Assembly (NCBI GenBank): GCA_020025715.1
Contig: JAHHRQ010000017.1
Span: forward strand, 1-32,439
Direction: 5' to 3'
DNA: 32,439 bases
DNA from: Oscillospiraceae bacterium
Lineage (GTDB): Bacteria > Bacillota > Clostridia > Oscillospirales > Oscillospiraceae
In this document: piece after piece, positions 1 to 7,785 of the stretch
How positions within the stretch are numbered: position 1 is the stretch's first letter
How the letters are laid out: every line of letters begins with the position of its first letter
Program-made: the position numbers and the translations under genes
Notes under the pieces: generated by a model
What the model saw: the letters and a program-made list of their open reading frames with translations, nothing else
What the model was told of the DNA's origin: nothing
Database searches by the model: none

Positions 1-739
1 AGGGCGGCAGCATTGAGGTTATGGAAGACGGCACAGCTTACATAAATGTTAAGCTGGGCTTCAAGGATATGGGCGGCATGGTCGGCTGGGCAACAGACTG
101 GAAAATATATAATGAGTACAAAGCAGCCGGAGAATTTACTCCCGCTGAAATAGTTGCAAAAGACAGTGAAGATCATGTTACCGAAATCCGCTTCAAGCTT
201 ACCGATAACAGCTGGGACGGTGCTTACAGCAAGCTTACCGTAATAGTCACCGGTATGGGCGAGCTTATGAGCCCCAATGCCTATTTGAAGTTTGATTTTG
301 CAAATGTGGACAAGGAGCCTGCTCCCGAACCCGAAAAGCCCACATATGAATTCGGCAGTGCAAAAACAGTTATAATGCCCGGAACACACTATCTCCCCAT
401 AAGCATGATGAATGCCGACAAAATTACCGACCCCTCAATGGCAGGGGACTGCGTAAAGGGCGGCAGCATTGAGGTTATGGAAGACGGCACAGCTTACATA
501 AATGTTAAGCTGGGCTTCAAGGATATGGGCGGCATGGTCGGCTGGGCAACAGACTGGAAAATATATAATGAGTACAAAGCAGCCGGAGAATTTACTCCCG
601 CTGAAATAGTTGCAAAAGACAGTGAAGATCATGTTACCGAAATCCGCTTCAAGCTTACCGATAACAGCTGGGACGGTGCTTACAGCAAGCTTACCGTAAT
701 AGTCACCGGTATGGGCGAGCTTATGAGCCCCAATGCCTA
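1..739 (+). repeat. 456-bp tandem repeat of a NEAT-like domain
   Basis: Bases 1-283 are identical to 457-739, a period of 456 bp (152 codons, so in frame). Divergence begins at 284/740 (T versus C, silent) and the copies part in the Pro/Glu-rich linker. Silent-site identity over 283 bp shows recent duplication or gene conversion. Because the window starts inside a copy, more units may lie upstream. Confidence 0.97.
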
Positions 740-3700
740 CTTGAAGTTTGACTTTGCAAATGTGGACAAGGAACCTTCTCCCGAACCGGAGATAAAGAGC
801 TATCCCGTAAACTTCTCCGCCGGCAGCAACGGTACAATTACCGCCAGCGTTGAAGGAACCGAAATTAAATCCGGCGATATGGTTGAAGAGGGAAAGAAAG
901 TAATCTTTACCGCCAAAGCCGATGAAGGCTTCGAGGTTGAAAGCTGGGAGGGCGCAGAAGGTAATGGCAACGCAGCACTCGCAGAGGTAAACGGCGAAAT
1001 TACCGTAAAGGTAAACTTCCGCCAGACCGACACCAAGGTTCTGGACGGTTTCTCCAAGGGCAGAAACTATGATACATACGCAAAGGTCACTGTTAAGGGC
1101 GACGTTATTACCGGCGTTGAGCTGAGCCACGATGCAGCCGAAAAGTACCCTGACAGCCTGAGCTATGCCGAAATGGCAAAAGAGGGTATGCAGGATAAGT
1201 TCACCGGCAAATCCGCTACCGACAAGGCTGCCATTGAGAGCATCGACGCTGTTTCCGGTGCAACCGGAACTTCCGAAGGCTTCAAGAAAGCTGTTCTGAA
1301 CGCTCTGGGTCTGGATAAGGCTCCCGAGTTTGAGTTCGGCTCTGCAAAGACCAAGCTCCAACCCGGTACCTACACCGTGCCCATTTCTCTCAGAAATGCA
1401 AGCCAGCATGAAACTGCTTCCGTTGCAGGCGGTGCATTTGCTCCCACTGCAAAGCTCACCGTAAATGAGGACGGTACCGCCGTACTTGAGGCAAAGATGC
1501 AGAGCGTAAGCATGGGCCCCATTAAGGATCTGGCCTACAATGTTAATTACTATAAGGAAGATAACTACACCTCTCAGGATTATCCTGTAAATATAGTAGA
1601 GACTGTGATAAGCCCCGAGGGCATGGCAAGTGCAGGCAAGGAAGTTCCTTCCGTTATCTCCTTCACCATTCCCGATAACTCCTTTGACGGCGTATACATG
1701 AACTTCACCGTTGATGCCATGGGCGGCGCAAGCCCTGACGCATGGCTGAGAATAAACTATGCAGGAGCGGGCGAACCCAGCGGCGGTGACGGTAAGACTT
1801 TCAAAGGCTCTGCCAAGGTTGACCAGTTCGGTAAATACACTATTGACGCAGAAGTAAGCGTCGAGGACGGACTTATTACCGATGTTAAGGTCAGCGCCAG
1901 AGACTTTGTAAGCCCCACTCATGTTGATACCAACAAGGCAAAAATCGAGCAGGTCACCAAGGGCCTGAAGAGCGCATGGAACGGCATGGCTCCCACTCAG
2001 GAAAATGCCGAAAAGATATTCAATGCTATTATGAAGCCCGATAATTCCGGCGAGGTTCTGGACGCTGTTTCCGGCGCTACCTATTCCGCAAAGGCTGTAC
2101 GTGATGCAGTTATGGATGCCTTCAAGCTTGAATATCAGGATGAGATTATAAACGTTCCCGTGGAAGTAAAGCCCGGTGTATATCAGGTTGATATAAGCTA
2201 TTACAGCGATGTAGTTCTCCACAGCCTTGTGGAAAACGAAAAGACTACCGCAACTCTTACCGTAAATGCGGACAAGACCATGAGCCTTGACTTTGAACTG
2301 AGAAGCGGCACAAAGAAAGAGCCTCTCTACATTCTGGGCTTTAACGGTGTCCATACCGATAATGACCGCAGCAAGGCTCTTACAATGGACGGATGCAGCA
2401 CTGTTATGGGCCTCAGCTCCAATAACTATGCAGACGAATATTTTGAAAAGGGCACTAAGGTTGTAAACCACGTGACCTTCCCCTTACTCGGCGGCCTCAC
2501 CGATATTTACAACACCAACTGCTACCTCTACGTTCCCGTTATGAACAAGCTGGACGGCGACCTTTCCGGCGTACACTTTGACCACGGTAAATTCAATGTG
2601 GACGTATTCGCAAAGGTATTCTGGGACAGCATGAAGAAAATTGATGATGTTCCCATGCCCAAGCCTCCCGTTGATAAAGACGATATTCATAACCTTGCCG
2701 ATGGCAGCTACATTATTAACGGAACTCTCTTAAAGCCCGATAAAGCCACCGCATCTATGGCAGACCAGGGCATAAATCACCAGATTCTTCTGAACGTTTC
2801 CAACGGAAACTACACTCTTACTCTGGACTTCGGCCCCATTAACTTTGCCGGTCAGAAGGGTTACCTTGGAAATCTTAACTACTACCTCAGCGGCTACGCT
2901 GTGGGCGGCGGCGGAAAGCCTGTGGGAGCTATGGGCTCCGGCAGCATTGTAAGCTACCAGACCTACACCGACGGCACCAAGGTTAAGGATGAATTCGGCA
3001 CCGATTATCCCGACAGAGTTTCTTTCCCCATGATTCCCGAAGCACTTGATGACGGATGGGTTCCTCTTCAGGTATTCGTACCTATTATGAACTCCATCAC
3101 TCCCGGCAGCGGCTATCAGGATGTTTACCTGTGCCTTGACCTCAACAGCATCAGATCCGGCAATCCCGGCAGCAGCTCCAACGACAATGCACTGCCTCAG
3201 GATGCAATAGATGTTACCGATAAGGCTACCGGCGTAAGAGTTACCGCCGACAAGGGCACATTCGAGGAAAAGGTAAAGCTGGTTGTCCGTGAGATTACTT
3301 CCGGCAAGCAGCATGAAGATGCAGCAAAGCTCCTTAAAGATAAGGGCACTGCTTTTAAGCTCTATGAGGTAAGCTTTGAAAACGAAAAGGGTGAAAAAGT
3401 TCAGCCCACCGGCAAAGTCACCGTTTACTACCCCATTCCCGACGGTTTCAATGAGAAGGAACTGGCACTTTACAACATTAAGGATGACGGCAAAATCAGC
3501 CTTATAAAGGGCAGCGTCAAGGACGGCTATTACGTGGCTGTTCAGAAGCATTTCAGCACCTATGCACTGGTTGATAAATCCACACTTGCAGAAGATGAAA
3601 ATGCAAAGTCCGAAAATGCCGTTACATCCGCAAAACCTGCGGATAAGGTTGAAAACAGCCGCAGCACAGCATGGATATGGGTAACTGTGTCAGTGGCTGC

Positions 3701-3761
3701 CGTTGCAGCAGTTGCAGCCTTCTTCACTTTGAAATTTAAAAAGCAGCAGAAGACAAAATAA
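1..3761 (+). CDS. Surface haem-binding protein with NEAT-like and FMN-binding domains (5' partial)
   Basis: The frame is open from the first base, so the true start lies upstream; the Met at 21 is internal. In order it has a partial NEAT-like domain (1-309), a second (345-771), an InlB-type bacterial repeat (about 801-1025), an FMN_bind domain (1032-1317), a third NEAT-like domain (1326-1764), a second FMN_bind domain (1791-2145), two more divergent NEAT-like domains (2154-2640, 2697-3165), a beta-rich domain of the kind common in Clostridia surface proteins (3198-3585), and a C-terminal membrane helix with a Lys-rich tail (3663-3758). Both FMN domains contain DAVSGAT, matching the known ApbE flavinylation motif DxxSGAT, with acceptor Thr codons at 1263 and 2079. 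No LPXTG sortase signal is present. NEAT domains bind haem in Gram-positive bacteria; the downstream IsdE-like ABC genes support this. A flavin-driven haem or ferric reduction role is inference. Confidence 0.85.
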   Translation, partial: GGSIEVMEDGTAYINVKLGFKDMGGMVGWATDWKIYNEYKAAGEFTPAEIVAKDSEDHVTEIRFKLTDNSWDGAYSKLTVIVTGMGELMSPNAYLKFDFANVDKEPAPEPEKPTYEFGSAKTVIMPGTHYLPISMMNADKITDPSMAGDCVKGGSIEVMEDGTAYINVKLGFKDMGGMVGWATDWKIYNEYKAAGEFTPAEIVAKDSEDHVTEIRFKLTDNSWDGAYSKLTVIVTGMGELMSPNAYLKFDFANVDKEPSPEPEIKSYPVNFSAGSNGTITASVEGTEIKSGDMVEEGKKVIFTAKADEGFEVESWEGAEGNGNAALAEVNGEITVKVNFRQTDTKVLDGFSKGRNYDTYAKVTVKGDVITGVELSHDAAEKYPDSLSYAEMAKEGMQDKFTGKSATDKAAIESIDAVSGATGTSEGFKKAVLNALGLDKAPEFEFGSAKTKLQPGTYTVPISLRNASQHETASVAGGAFAPTAKLTVNEDGTAVLEAKMQSVSMGPIKDLAYNVNYYKEDNYTSQDYPVNIVETVISPEGMASAGKEVPSVISFTIPDNSFDGVYMNFTVDAMGGASPDAWLRINYAGAGEPSGGDGKTFKGSAKVDQFGKYTIDAEVSVEDGLITDVKVSARDFVSPTHVDTNKAKIEQVTKGLKSAWNGMAPTQENAEKIFNAIMKPDNSGEVLDAVSGATYSAKAVRDAVMDAFKLEYQDEIINVPVEVKPGVYQVDISYYSDVVLHSLVENEKTTATLTVNADKTMSLDFELRSGTKKEPLYILGFNGVHTDNDRSKALTMDGCSTVMGLSSNNYADEYFEKGTKVVNHVTFPLLGGLTDIYNTNCYLYVPVMNKLDGDLSGVHFDHGKFNVDVFAKVFWDSMKKIDDVPMPKPPVDKDDIHNLADGSYIINGTLLKPDKATASMADQGINHQILLNVSNGNYTLTLDFGPINFAGQKGYLGNLNYYLSGYAVGGGGKPVGAMGSGSIVSYQTYTDGTKVKDEFGTDYPDRVSFPMIPEALDDGWVPLQVFVPIMNSITPGSGYQDVYLCLDLNSIRSGNPGSSSNDNALPQDAIDVTDKATGVRVTADKGTFEEKVKLVVREITSGKQHEDAAKLLKDKGTAFKLYEVSFENEKGEKVQPTGKVTVYYPIPDGFNEKELALYNIKDDGKISLIKGSVKDGYYVAVQKHFSTYALVDKSTLAEDENAKSENAVTSAKPADKVENSRSTAWIWVTVSVAAVAAVAAFFTLKFKKQQKTK

Positions 3762-3775
3762 AAGGAGTTAAATAA

Positions 3776-4570
3776 ATGCATACCAGAATGAAACGTGTTT
3801 TCGCGGTATGCGGTATGATGGTAATGCTCGTCCTTATGGCGGGCATTACTGCCGTACCGGCATTTGCCGCATCTGAGGGCGCATACATTGCAGATGCCTG
3901 CCCCAGCTATAAAAATCCCGAGACAAACGAAGTTGAAGATGCAGGCGGGGAGAGCTCTGCCGTTCTGGGTCAGGCTATGACCGAGTCTGCCATATATGAA
4001 AAGGCTCTGGTTGAGGTTGACGCAGAAGGAAATACTTTTGTTACTGTCCGTATGCAGCTTATGGACAATATCGAAAATCCCAGATTTGAGGAAAACGGCG
4101 AAGAGCTTAGCGCAGAGATCGTGCAGGAGGACTTTGAAAACGATACCACCGATTTCCGCATGGCTGTTAAGGACTACCACTCGGATTTTAAATGCAGCAT
4201 GACCGTTACCGCCATGGGCAGAGACGTGGTTTTCTACTTAAACTTTAAAAACCTCCAGCCCGGCACCGGCGATTTTATAAGCGATATGGAGCCTGCTGCA
4301 GAAGCTCCCGTTGAAGAGGAGCAGGAAGAGGCAGCCACCGCTGAGACAGCAGCACCTCAGATTGAGGAAAGCACCACTGAGCCTGCCGAAGAAAACACCG
4401 GTATTCAGGAATTTGACGCTGAGGGTAAGGAAGTAAATTCCGAAACCGACAGCGCACCTCAGCCCTCATCTAAAATGGGCAGCTTTGGCATAATTCTTGC
4501 AGTAGTTGCCGGTGTTGCAGTTATAGCTTTCTGCGTCTGGTATTTCGGCTTTTTCAGAAAAAAGAAGTAA
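3776..4570 (+). CDS. Small membrane-anchored NEAT-like surface protein
   Basis: This 264-residue protein starts at ATG 3776, with AAGGAG 8 bases upstream, 14 bases after the large surface gene. It has a signal peptide ending near AFAA, one NEAT-like beta domain (about residues 40-165), a long acidic Glu/Ala/Pro/Thr linker (about 170-230), a membrane helix and an RKKK tail. The domain ends in DVVFYLNFKN, resembling the NAYLKFDF end of the NEAT-like domains next door. The architecture resembles cell-envelope haem relay proteins that sit between a long surface protein and the lipoprotein, but without an LPXTG motif. Haem binding is inferred from domain similarity and context. An Ile codon at 3843 and typical codon use give no sign of transfer. 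Confidence 0.7.
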   Translation: MHTRMKRVFAVCGMMVMLVLMAGITAVPAFAASEGAYIADACPSYKNPETNEVEDAGGESSAVLGQAMTESAIYEKALVEVDAEGNTFVTVRMQLMDNIENPRFEENGEELSAEIVQEDFENDTTDFRMAVKDYHSDFKCSMTVTAMGRDVVFYLNFKNLQPGTGDFISDMEPAAEAPVEEEQEEAATAETAAPQIEESTTEPAEENTGIQEFDAEGKEVNSETDSAPQPSSKMGSFGIILAVVAGVAVIAFCVWYFGFFRKKK

Positions 4571-4585
4571 GGTGGATTATTTTAC

Positions 4586-5467
4586 ATGAAGAAATTTTTA
4601 TCTCTTCTGCTGGCACTTACAATGCTTCTCTGTCTTTCAGCCTGCGTTGACCAGCACCCGGAGGAGAAGAGTGAGCCGGTGAATGAAAATCCCCGGCTTA
4701 TTGCCACATCTCCCGCCATTGCCCAGATTTGTGCAAAGCTAAATCTGGATTTGGTAGGCGTGTGCCAGACAAGCTCCACTCTGCCTCAGCAGTATCAGGA
4801 CCTTGAAACCGTGGGTATGCCCATGAACCCTGACCTTGAAAAGCTCAAATCCTTAAATCCCGATTATATCCTCTCACCCTCCACTCTCCAGAATGACTTG
4901 CAGCCCAAGTATGCAGGCATAGGAGAGGCGGCACTGTTTTTAAATCTTAAAAGTGTGGACGGAATGTATGCCTCCATTAAAGCTCTTGGGGATAAATTCA
5001 ACAGACAGGCAGAGGCCGAGGCACTGCTTTCTGAGTTTGACGCCTTTATGACCGAGTTTAAAAAGGCCACCGAGGGCAAGGAAAACCCCACCGTGCTGGT
5101 GCTTATGGGTCTGCCCGGTTCTTACATAGTGGCAACAGAATCAAGCTATGTTGGAAGTCTGGTAGCTTTGGCAGGGGGAATAAATGTCTACGGTGACGGC
5201 GGCGGAGAGGAATTCCTTACCGCAAACACCGAGGACATGAAGCTTAAGGAGCCTGACATTATTCTCCGTGCCGCCCACGCCATGCCGGATGAAGTCAAAG
5301 ACATGTTTAACAAGGAGTTTTCGGAGAACGACATCTGGAAGCACTTTAAGGCTGTTGAAAACGGCAGAGTTTATGACCTTGACCCTGCACTTTTCAACAT
5401 GAGCGCAAATTTCAGCTATCCTGAGGCATTAAGTGTTTTACAGGAGATGCTTTACGGTCAGCAGTAA
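4586..5467 (+). CDS. isdE: Haem-binding lipoprotein of ABC transporter, IsdE-like
   Basis: The 293-residue product has a lipobox LSAC (Cys20), so it is a lipid-anchored extracytoplasmic binding protein. The C-terminal half closely resembles Staphylococcus aureus IsdE: VLVLMGLPGSYIVAT, a Ser-Tyr-Val-Gly-Ser segment, NTEDMKLKEPDIILR, and NDIWKHFKAVENGRVYDL. In IsdE haem iron is held by Met78 and His229; the matching residues here are Met80 (in VGMPMNPDLE) and His231 (in AAHAMPDEVK), both kept. It should therefore bind haem rather than a siderophore or cobalamin. It lies 15 bases after the small NEAT-like gene with AAGGTGG as ribosome site, and just before its permease. The alignment is from memory of the S. 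aureus protein. Confidence 0.92.
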   Translation: MKKFLSLLLALTMLLCLSACVDQHPEEKSEPVNENPRLIATSPAIAQICAKLNLDLVGVCQTSSTLPQQYQDLETVGMPMNPDLEKLKSLNPDYILSPSTLQNDLQPKYAGIGEAALFLNLKSVDGMYASIKALGDKFNRQAEAEALLSEFDAFMTEFKKATEGKENPTVLVLMGLPGSYIVATESSYVGSLVALAGGINVYGDGGGEEFLTANTEDMKLKEPDIILRAAHAMPDEVKDMFNKEFSENDIWKHFKAVENGRVYDLDPALFNMSANFSYPEALSVLQEMLYGQQ

Positions 5468-5488
5468 AGAGAAGGGAGCGAATCCTTT

Positions 5489-6478
5489 TTGATAAGCAGG
5501 AGAAAAAAAGTAATATCCTTCATAGTGACGGCGGCAGCGCTGCTGGCACTGTTCCTGATTTCGGTAAACACAGGGTCACTTAAAGTAAGCCCCTCTGAGC
5601 TTTTCAGAGGTCTGTTCATAGAGTATGATTCAAATGTTGCCACCATTTACGACCTGCGTTTTCCCCGCATACTTATTGCCATGCTGGGCGGCGCTGCTAT
5701 GGCGGTTTCCGGCGTTCTGCTTCAGGCGGTTATGAAAAACCCTCTGGCAGACCCGGGCATTATCGGCATCAGCTCCGGCGCAAGTCTGGTTGCGGTGCTT
5801 ATAACCGCTTTCTTCCCAAAGCTGTATTTCTTCACTCCCTTATTTTCATTTATAGGCGGTATGCTGGCATTTTTACTGGTGTACTCCCTGTCGTATAAGG
5901 GAGGCTTAAGTCCGCTGAGAATTATCCTTGTAGGTGTTGCGGTAAATGCCATGTTCACCGGCCTTATGAGCGCCTTTAATTCCGGCACAGGCTCAAGCTA
6001 CTCCGGCGTTGCAAGCATAGTAAACGCAAATATAACCATGAAAACATGGTCAGACTTTGAAACTCTCTTTATATACACTGTAATCGGTCTTATACTGAGC
6101 TTTTTCGTTACCGGTCAGTGCAACTTATTGCAGCTTGAAGATAAGACAGCCCGTTCACTTGGCGTCAACGTCACAAAAAGCAGAATGATTATTTCCGTTA
6201 TTGCCGTTCTGCTTGCCGCAATTTCCACCGCCGTTATAGGCCCTATAAGTTTTCTCGGCCTTATCGTTCCGCATATTGCAAGACTGCTGGTAGGTTCAAA
6301 CCACCGTCTGCTCATTCCTTACAGCGCAGTACTGGGGGCGTTTATCTTCCTGCTTGCCGATACCATAGGCAGAACCGTTGCCTACCCCTACGAAATCAGC
6401 GCGGCGGTCATCATGTCTGTAATAGGCGGACCCTTCTTCATCATTCTTTTAAGGAGGTCATCTCATGCCGGAAAATGA
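5489..6478 (+). CDS. isdF: Haem ABC transporter permease, FecCD family (TTG start)
   Basis: This 329-residue polytopic protein belongs to the FecCD/BtuC permease family, which imports haem, siderophores or cobalamin as a dimer. The family signatures are clear: LRFPRILIAMLGGAAMAVSG followed by LLQAVMKNPLADPGIIG, and near the end RLLVGSNHRLLIPYSAVLGA. Roughly nine to ten membrane helices are visible, and the length is normal. No ATG lies near the first helix; the TTG at 5489 has GAAGGGAG at 5471-5478 about ten bases upstream, which decides the start. It follows the isdE-like gene by 21 bases and overlaps the ATPase gene by 14 bases. The haem assignment rests on the neighbouring IsdE-like protein, since FecCD permeases cannot be told apart by sequence alone. 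Confidence 0.88.
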   Translation: MISRRKKVISFIVTAAALLALFLISVNTGSLKVSPSELFRGLFIEYDSNVATIYDLRFPRILIAMLGGAAMAVSGVLLQAVMKNPLADPGIIGISSGASLVAVLITAFFPKLYFFTPLFSFIGGMLAFLLVYSLSYKGGLSPLRIILVGVAVNAMFTGLMSAFNSGTGSSYSGVASIVNANITMKTWSDFETLFIYTVIGLILSFFVTGQCNLLQLEDKTARSLGVNVTKSRMIISVIAVLLAAISTAVIGPISFLGLIVPHIARLLVGSNHRLLIPYSAVLGAFIFLLADTIGRTVAYPYEISAAVIMSVIGGPFFIILLRRSSHAGK

Positions 6479-7244
6479 AGTTTTTAAAATAAAGAACCTG
6501 CATTTTGCCTACGGAAAGCATGAGGTCATAAAGGGTCTGGATCTCGGAATAAAAGAGGGTGCAGTCACAACCCTTATAGGCGCTAACGGCTGCGGAAAAA
6601 CAACCCTGTTTAATCTCATAACCAAAAATCTTAAACCCGACAGCGGGGAAGTGCTTTTAAACGGCGAGGATGTAAGCCGCACGAAGCTTAAGGATTTTGC
6701 AAAGAAGGTTGCAATCGTCCACCAGTACAATACTGCCCCGCCCGACCTTACCGTGGAGAAGCTTGTGGAGTACGGCCGCAGCCCCTATCACACCATGGGT
6801 CTTTCCCCCGACCCTGCGGAGGATGAGGAAAAGGTTAAATTTGCTTTGCAGATTACCGACACCGAAAAAATCAAGGATAAGCCCGTAAGCGAGCTATCCG
6901 GCGGACAGAAGCAGAGAGTGTGGATTGCCATGGCTCTGGCGCAGGACACTAAAATTCTGTTTCTGGATGAGCCTACCACTTATCTTGACGTGCGCTATCA
7001 GCTGGATATACTGCGCCTTGTAAGAAAACTTAACCGTGAGTTCGGCATTACCGTTATTATGGTTTTGCACGATATAAACCAGTCCCTTTATTACAGCGAC
7101 GAGATAGTAGCCATGAAAGAGGGCAAAATCATTACCCACGGAAAGCCGGAAGAGGTTATAAGCAGCGAGCTTGTAAAGCAGGTCTACGGTGTTGACCTTA
7201 AAATTCAGCAGGTGGACGGCAAGCCCTTTGTAATACCGGTATAA
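6465..7244 (+). CDS. Haem ABC transporter ATP-binding protein
   Basis: The 259-residue ATPase has a complete ABC core: Walker A GANGCGKT (residues 39-46), signature LSGGQKQR (144-151), Walker B ILFLDEP with catalytic Glu169, and the switch His202 in VLHD. It is of the FepC/FhuC class that powers FecCD permeases. ATG 6465 sits six bases after a perfect AAGGAGG at 6451-6457, inside the 3' end of the permease gene, so the two are translationally coupled. In S. aureus the isdEF genes borrow the FhuC ATPase, whereas here a dedicated ATPase completes the transporter. Confidence 0.93.
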   Translation: MPENEVFKIKNLHFAYGKHEVIKGLDLGIKEGAVTTLIGANGCGKTTLFNLITKNLKPDSGEVLLNGEDVSRTKLKDFAKKVAIVHQYNTAPPDLTVEKLVEYGRSPYHTMGLSPDPAEDEEKVKFALQITDTEKIKDKPVSELSGGQKQRVWIAMALAQDTKILFLDEPTTYLDVRYQLDILRLVRKLNREFGITVIMVLHDINQSLYYSDEIVAMKEGKIITHGKPEEVISSELVKQVYGVDLKIQQVDGKPFVIPV

Positions 7245-7262
7245 ATGATATAGGAGTAAAAT

Positions 7263-7658
7263 ATGAGTATAAAAAGAATTGTTTTTGTGGTTCTGGGCTG
7301 TCTCTGTCTGGGACTTGGGTGCATTGGTATTGCACTGCCCATACTTCCCACCGTGCCCTTTTTCCTTGCAACGGTGTTCTTCTTTGCAAACAGCTCCCAG
7401 AAGCTCCACAACTGGTTCGTGGGTACTAAGATGTACAAAAAGCATCTGGAATCCTATGTGCAGAAAAAAGGTATGCTGATGCAGACAAAGCTCAGCATTA
7501 TGTGTACTGTAACTCTGCTTATGGCAATAGGCTTTATAATGATGTTCAGAAAGCAGATTTATGTTCCCTGCGTCATTCTGGCAATAGTCTGGATTTGCCA
7601 CGTAATATATTTCTTCTTCGGCGTAAAAACCATAAAATGCGAAGAAACTGCGGAATAA
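7263..7658 (+). CDS. DUF454 / YbaN-type inner membrane protein
   Basis: This 131-residue protein has the family opening: a first helix with GCIGIALPILPTVPF and FLATVFFFANSSQKLHNWF, then a cytoplasmic stretch and two more helices (VTLLMAIGFIMMF and IYVPCVILAIVWICHVIYFF). It is typical full length for DUF454 (E. coli YbaN). The biochemical function of the family is not established to my knowledge. It starts 18 bases after the haem ATPase with AGGAG upstream and is the last gene before a strong terminator, so it is co-transcribed with the haem importer. A role in haem handling is an inference from that position. Confidence 0.8.
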   Translation: MSIKRIVFVVLGCLCLGLGCIGIALPILPTVPFFLATVFFFANSSQKLHNWFVGTKMYKKHLESYVQKKGMLMQTKLSIMCTVTLLMAIGFIMMFRKQIYVPCVILAIVWICHVIYFFFGVKTIKCEETAE

Positions 7659-7660
7659 GT

Positions 7661-7697
7661 GAGAAGCGGCACAGCTCAGGCTGTGCCGCTTCTTTTG
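7661..7697 (+). terminator. Intrinsic terminator of the haem operon
   Basis: Arms GAAGCGGCACAG (7663-7674) and CTGTGCCGCTTC (7681-7692) pair perfectly, with one further C-G pair and a TCAG loop, followed by TTTT. It begins two bases after the DUF454 stop codon. Confidence 0.92.
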
Positions 7698-7722
7698 CAT
7701 GGGTAAAATTTACGCTTTGGAC

Positions 7723-7751
7723 TTGAAAATCCTGTTAGAATATTTTATTCT
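7723..7751 (+). promoter_or_regulatory. Weak candidate promoter of the OYE-family gene
   Basis: TTGAAA (7723-7728) and TATTCT (7746-7751) are separated by 17 bases, between the haem-operon terminator and the gene start at 7786. The -10 box matches consensus at only four positions. Confidence 0.35.
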
Positions 7752-7785
7752 TAAATCAGTAAATACATTTCGGGAGATAAGAAAA

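Noticed and set aside
1..739. CRISPR or satellite-type array
   Set aside because: The repeat is a 456-bp in-frame protein domain duplication, not short repeats with unique spacers.
435..2471. A 678-codon open frame on the minus strand, antisense to the large surface protein
   Set aside because: It is a shadow of the strongly biased codons of the NEAT/FMN gene: low-complexity Cys/Gly/His-rich reading, no ribosome site, no recognisable domain.
3588..3761. LPXTG sortase anchor at the end of the large surface protein
   Set aside because: No LPXTG-like motif precedes the hydrophobic segment; it looks like a plain membrane helix with a Lys-rich tail.
7699..7785. Upstream start adding 29 residues to the OYE-family protein
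   Set aside because: It begins at the tail of the preceding terminator, lacks a ribosome site and encodes non-family sequence. ATG 7786 fits better.
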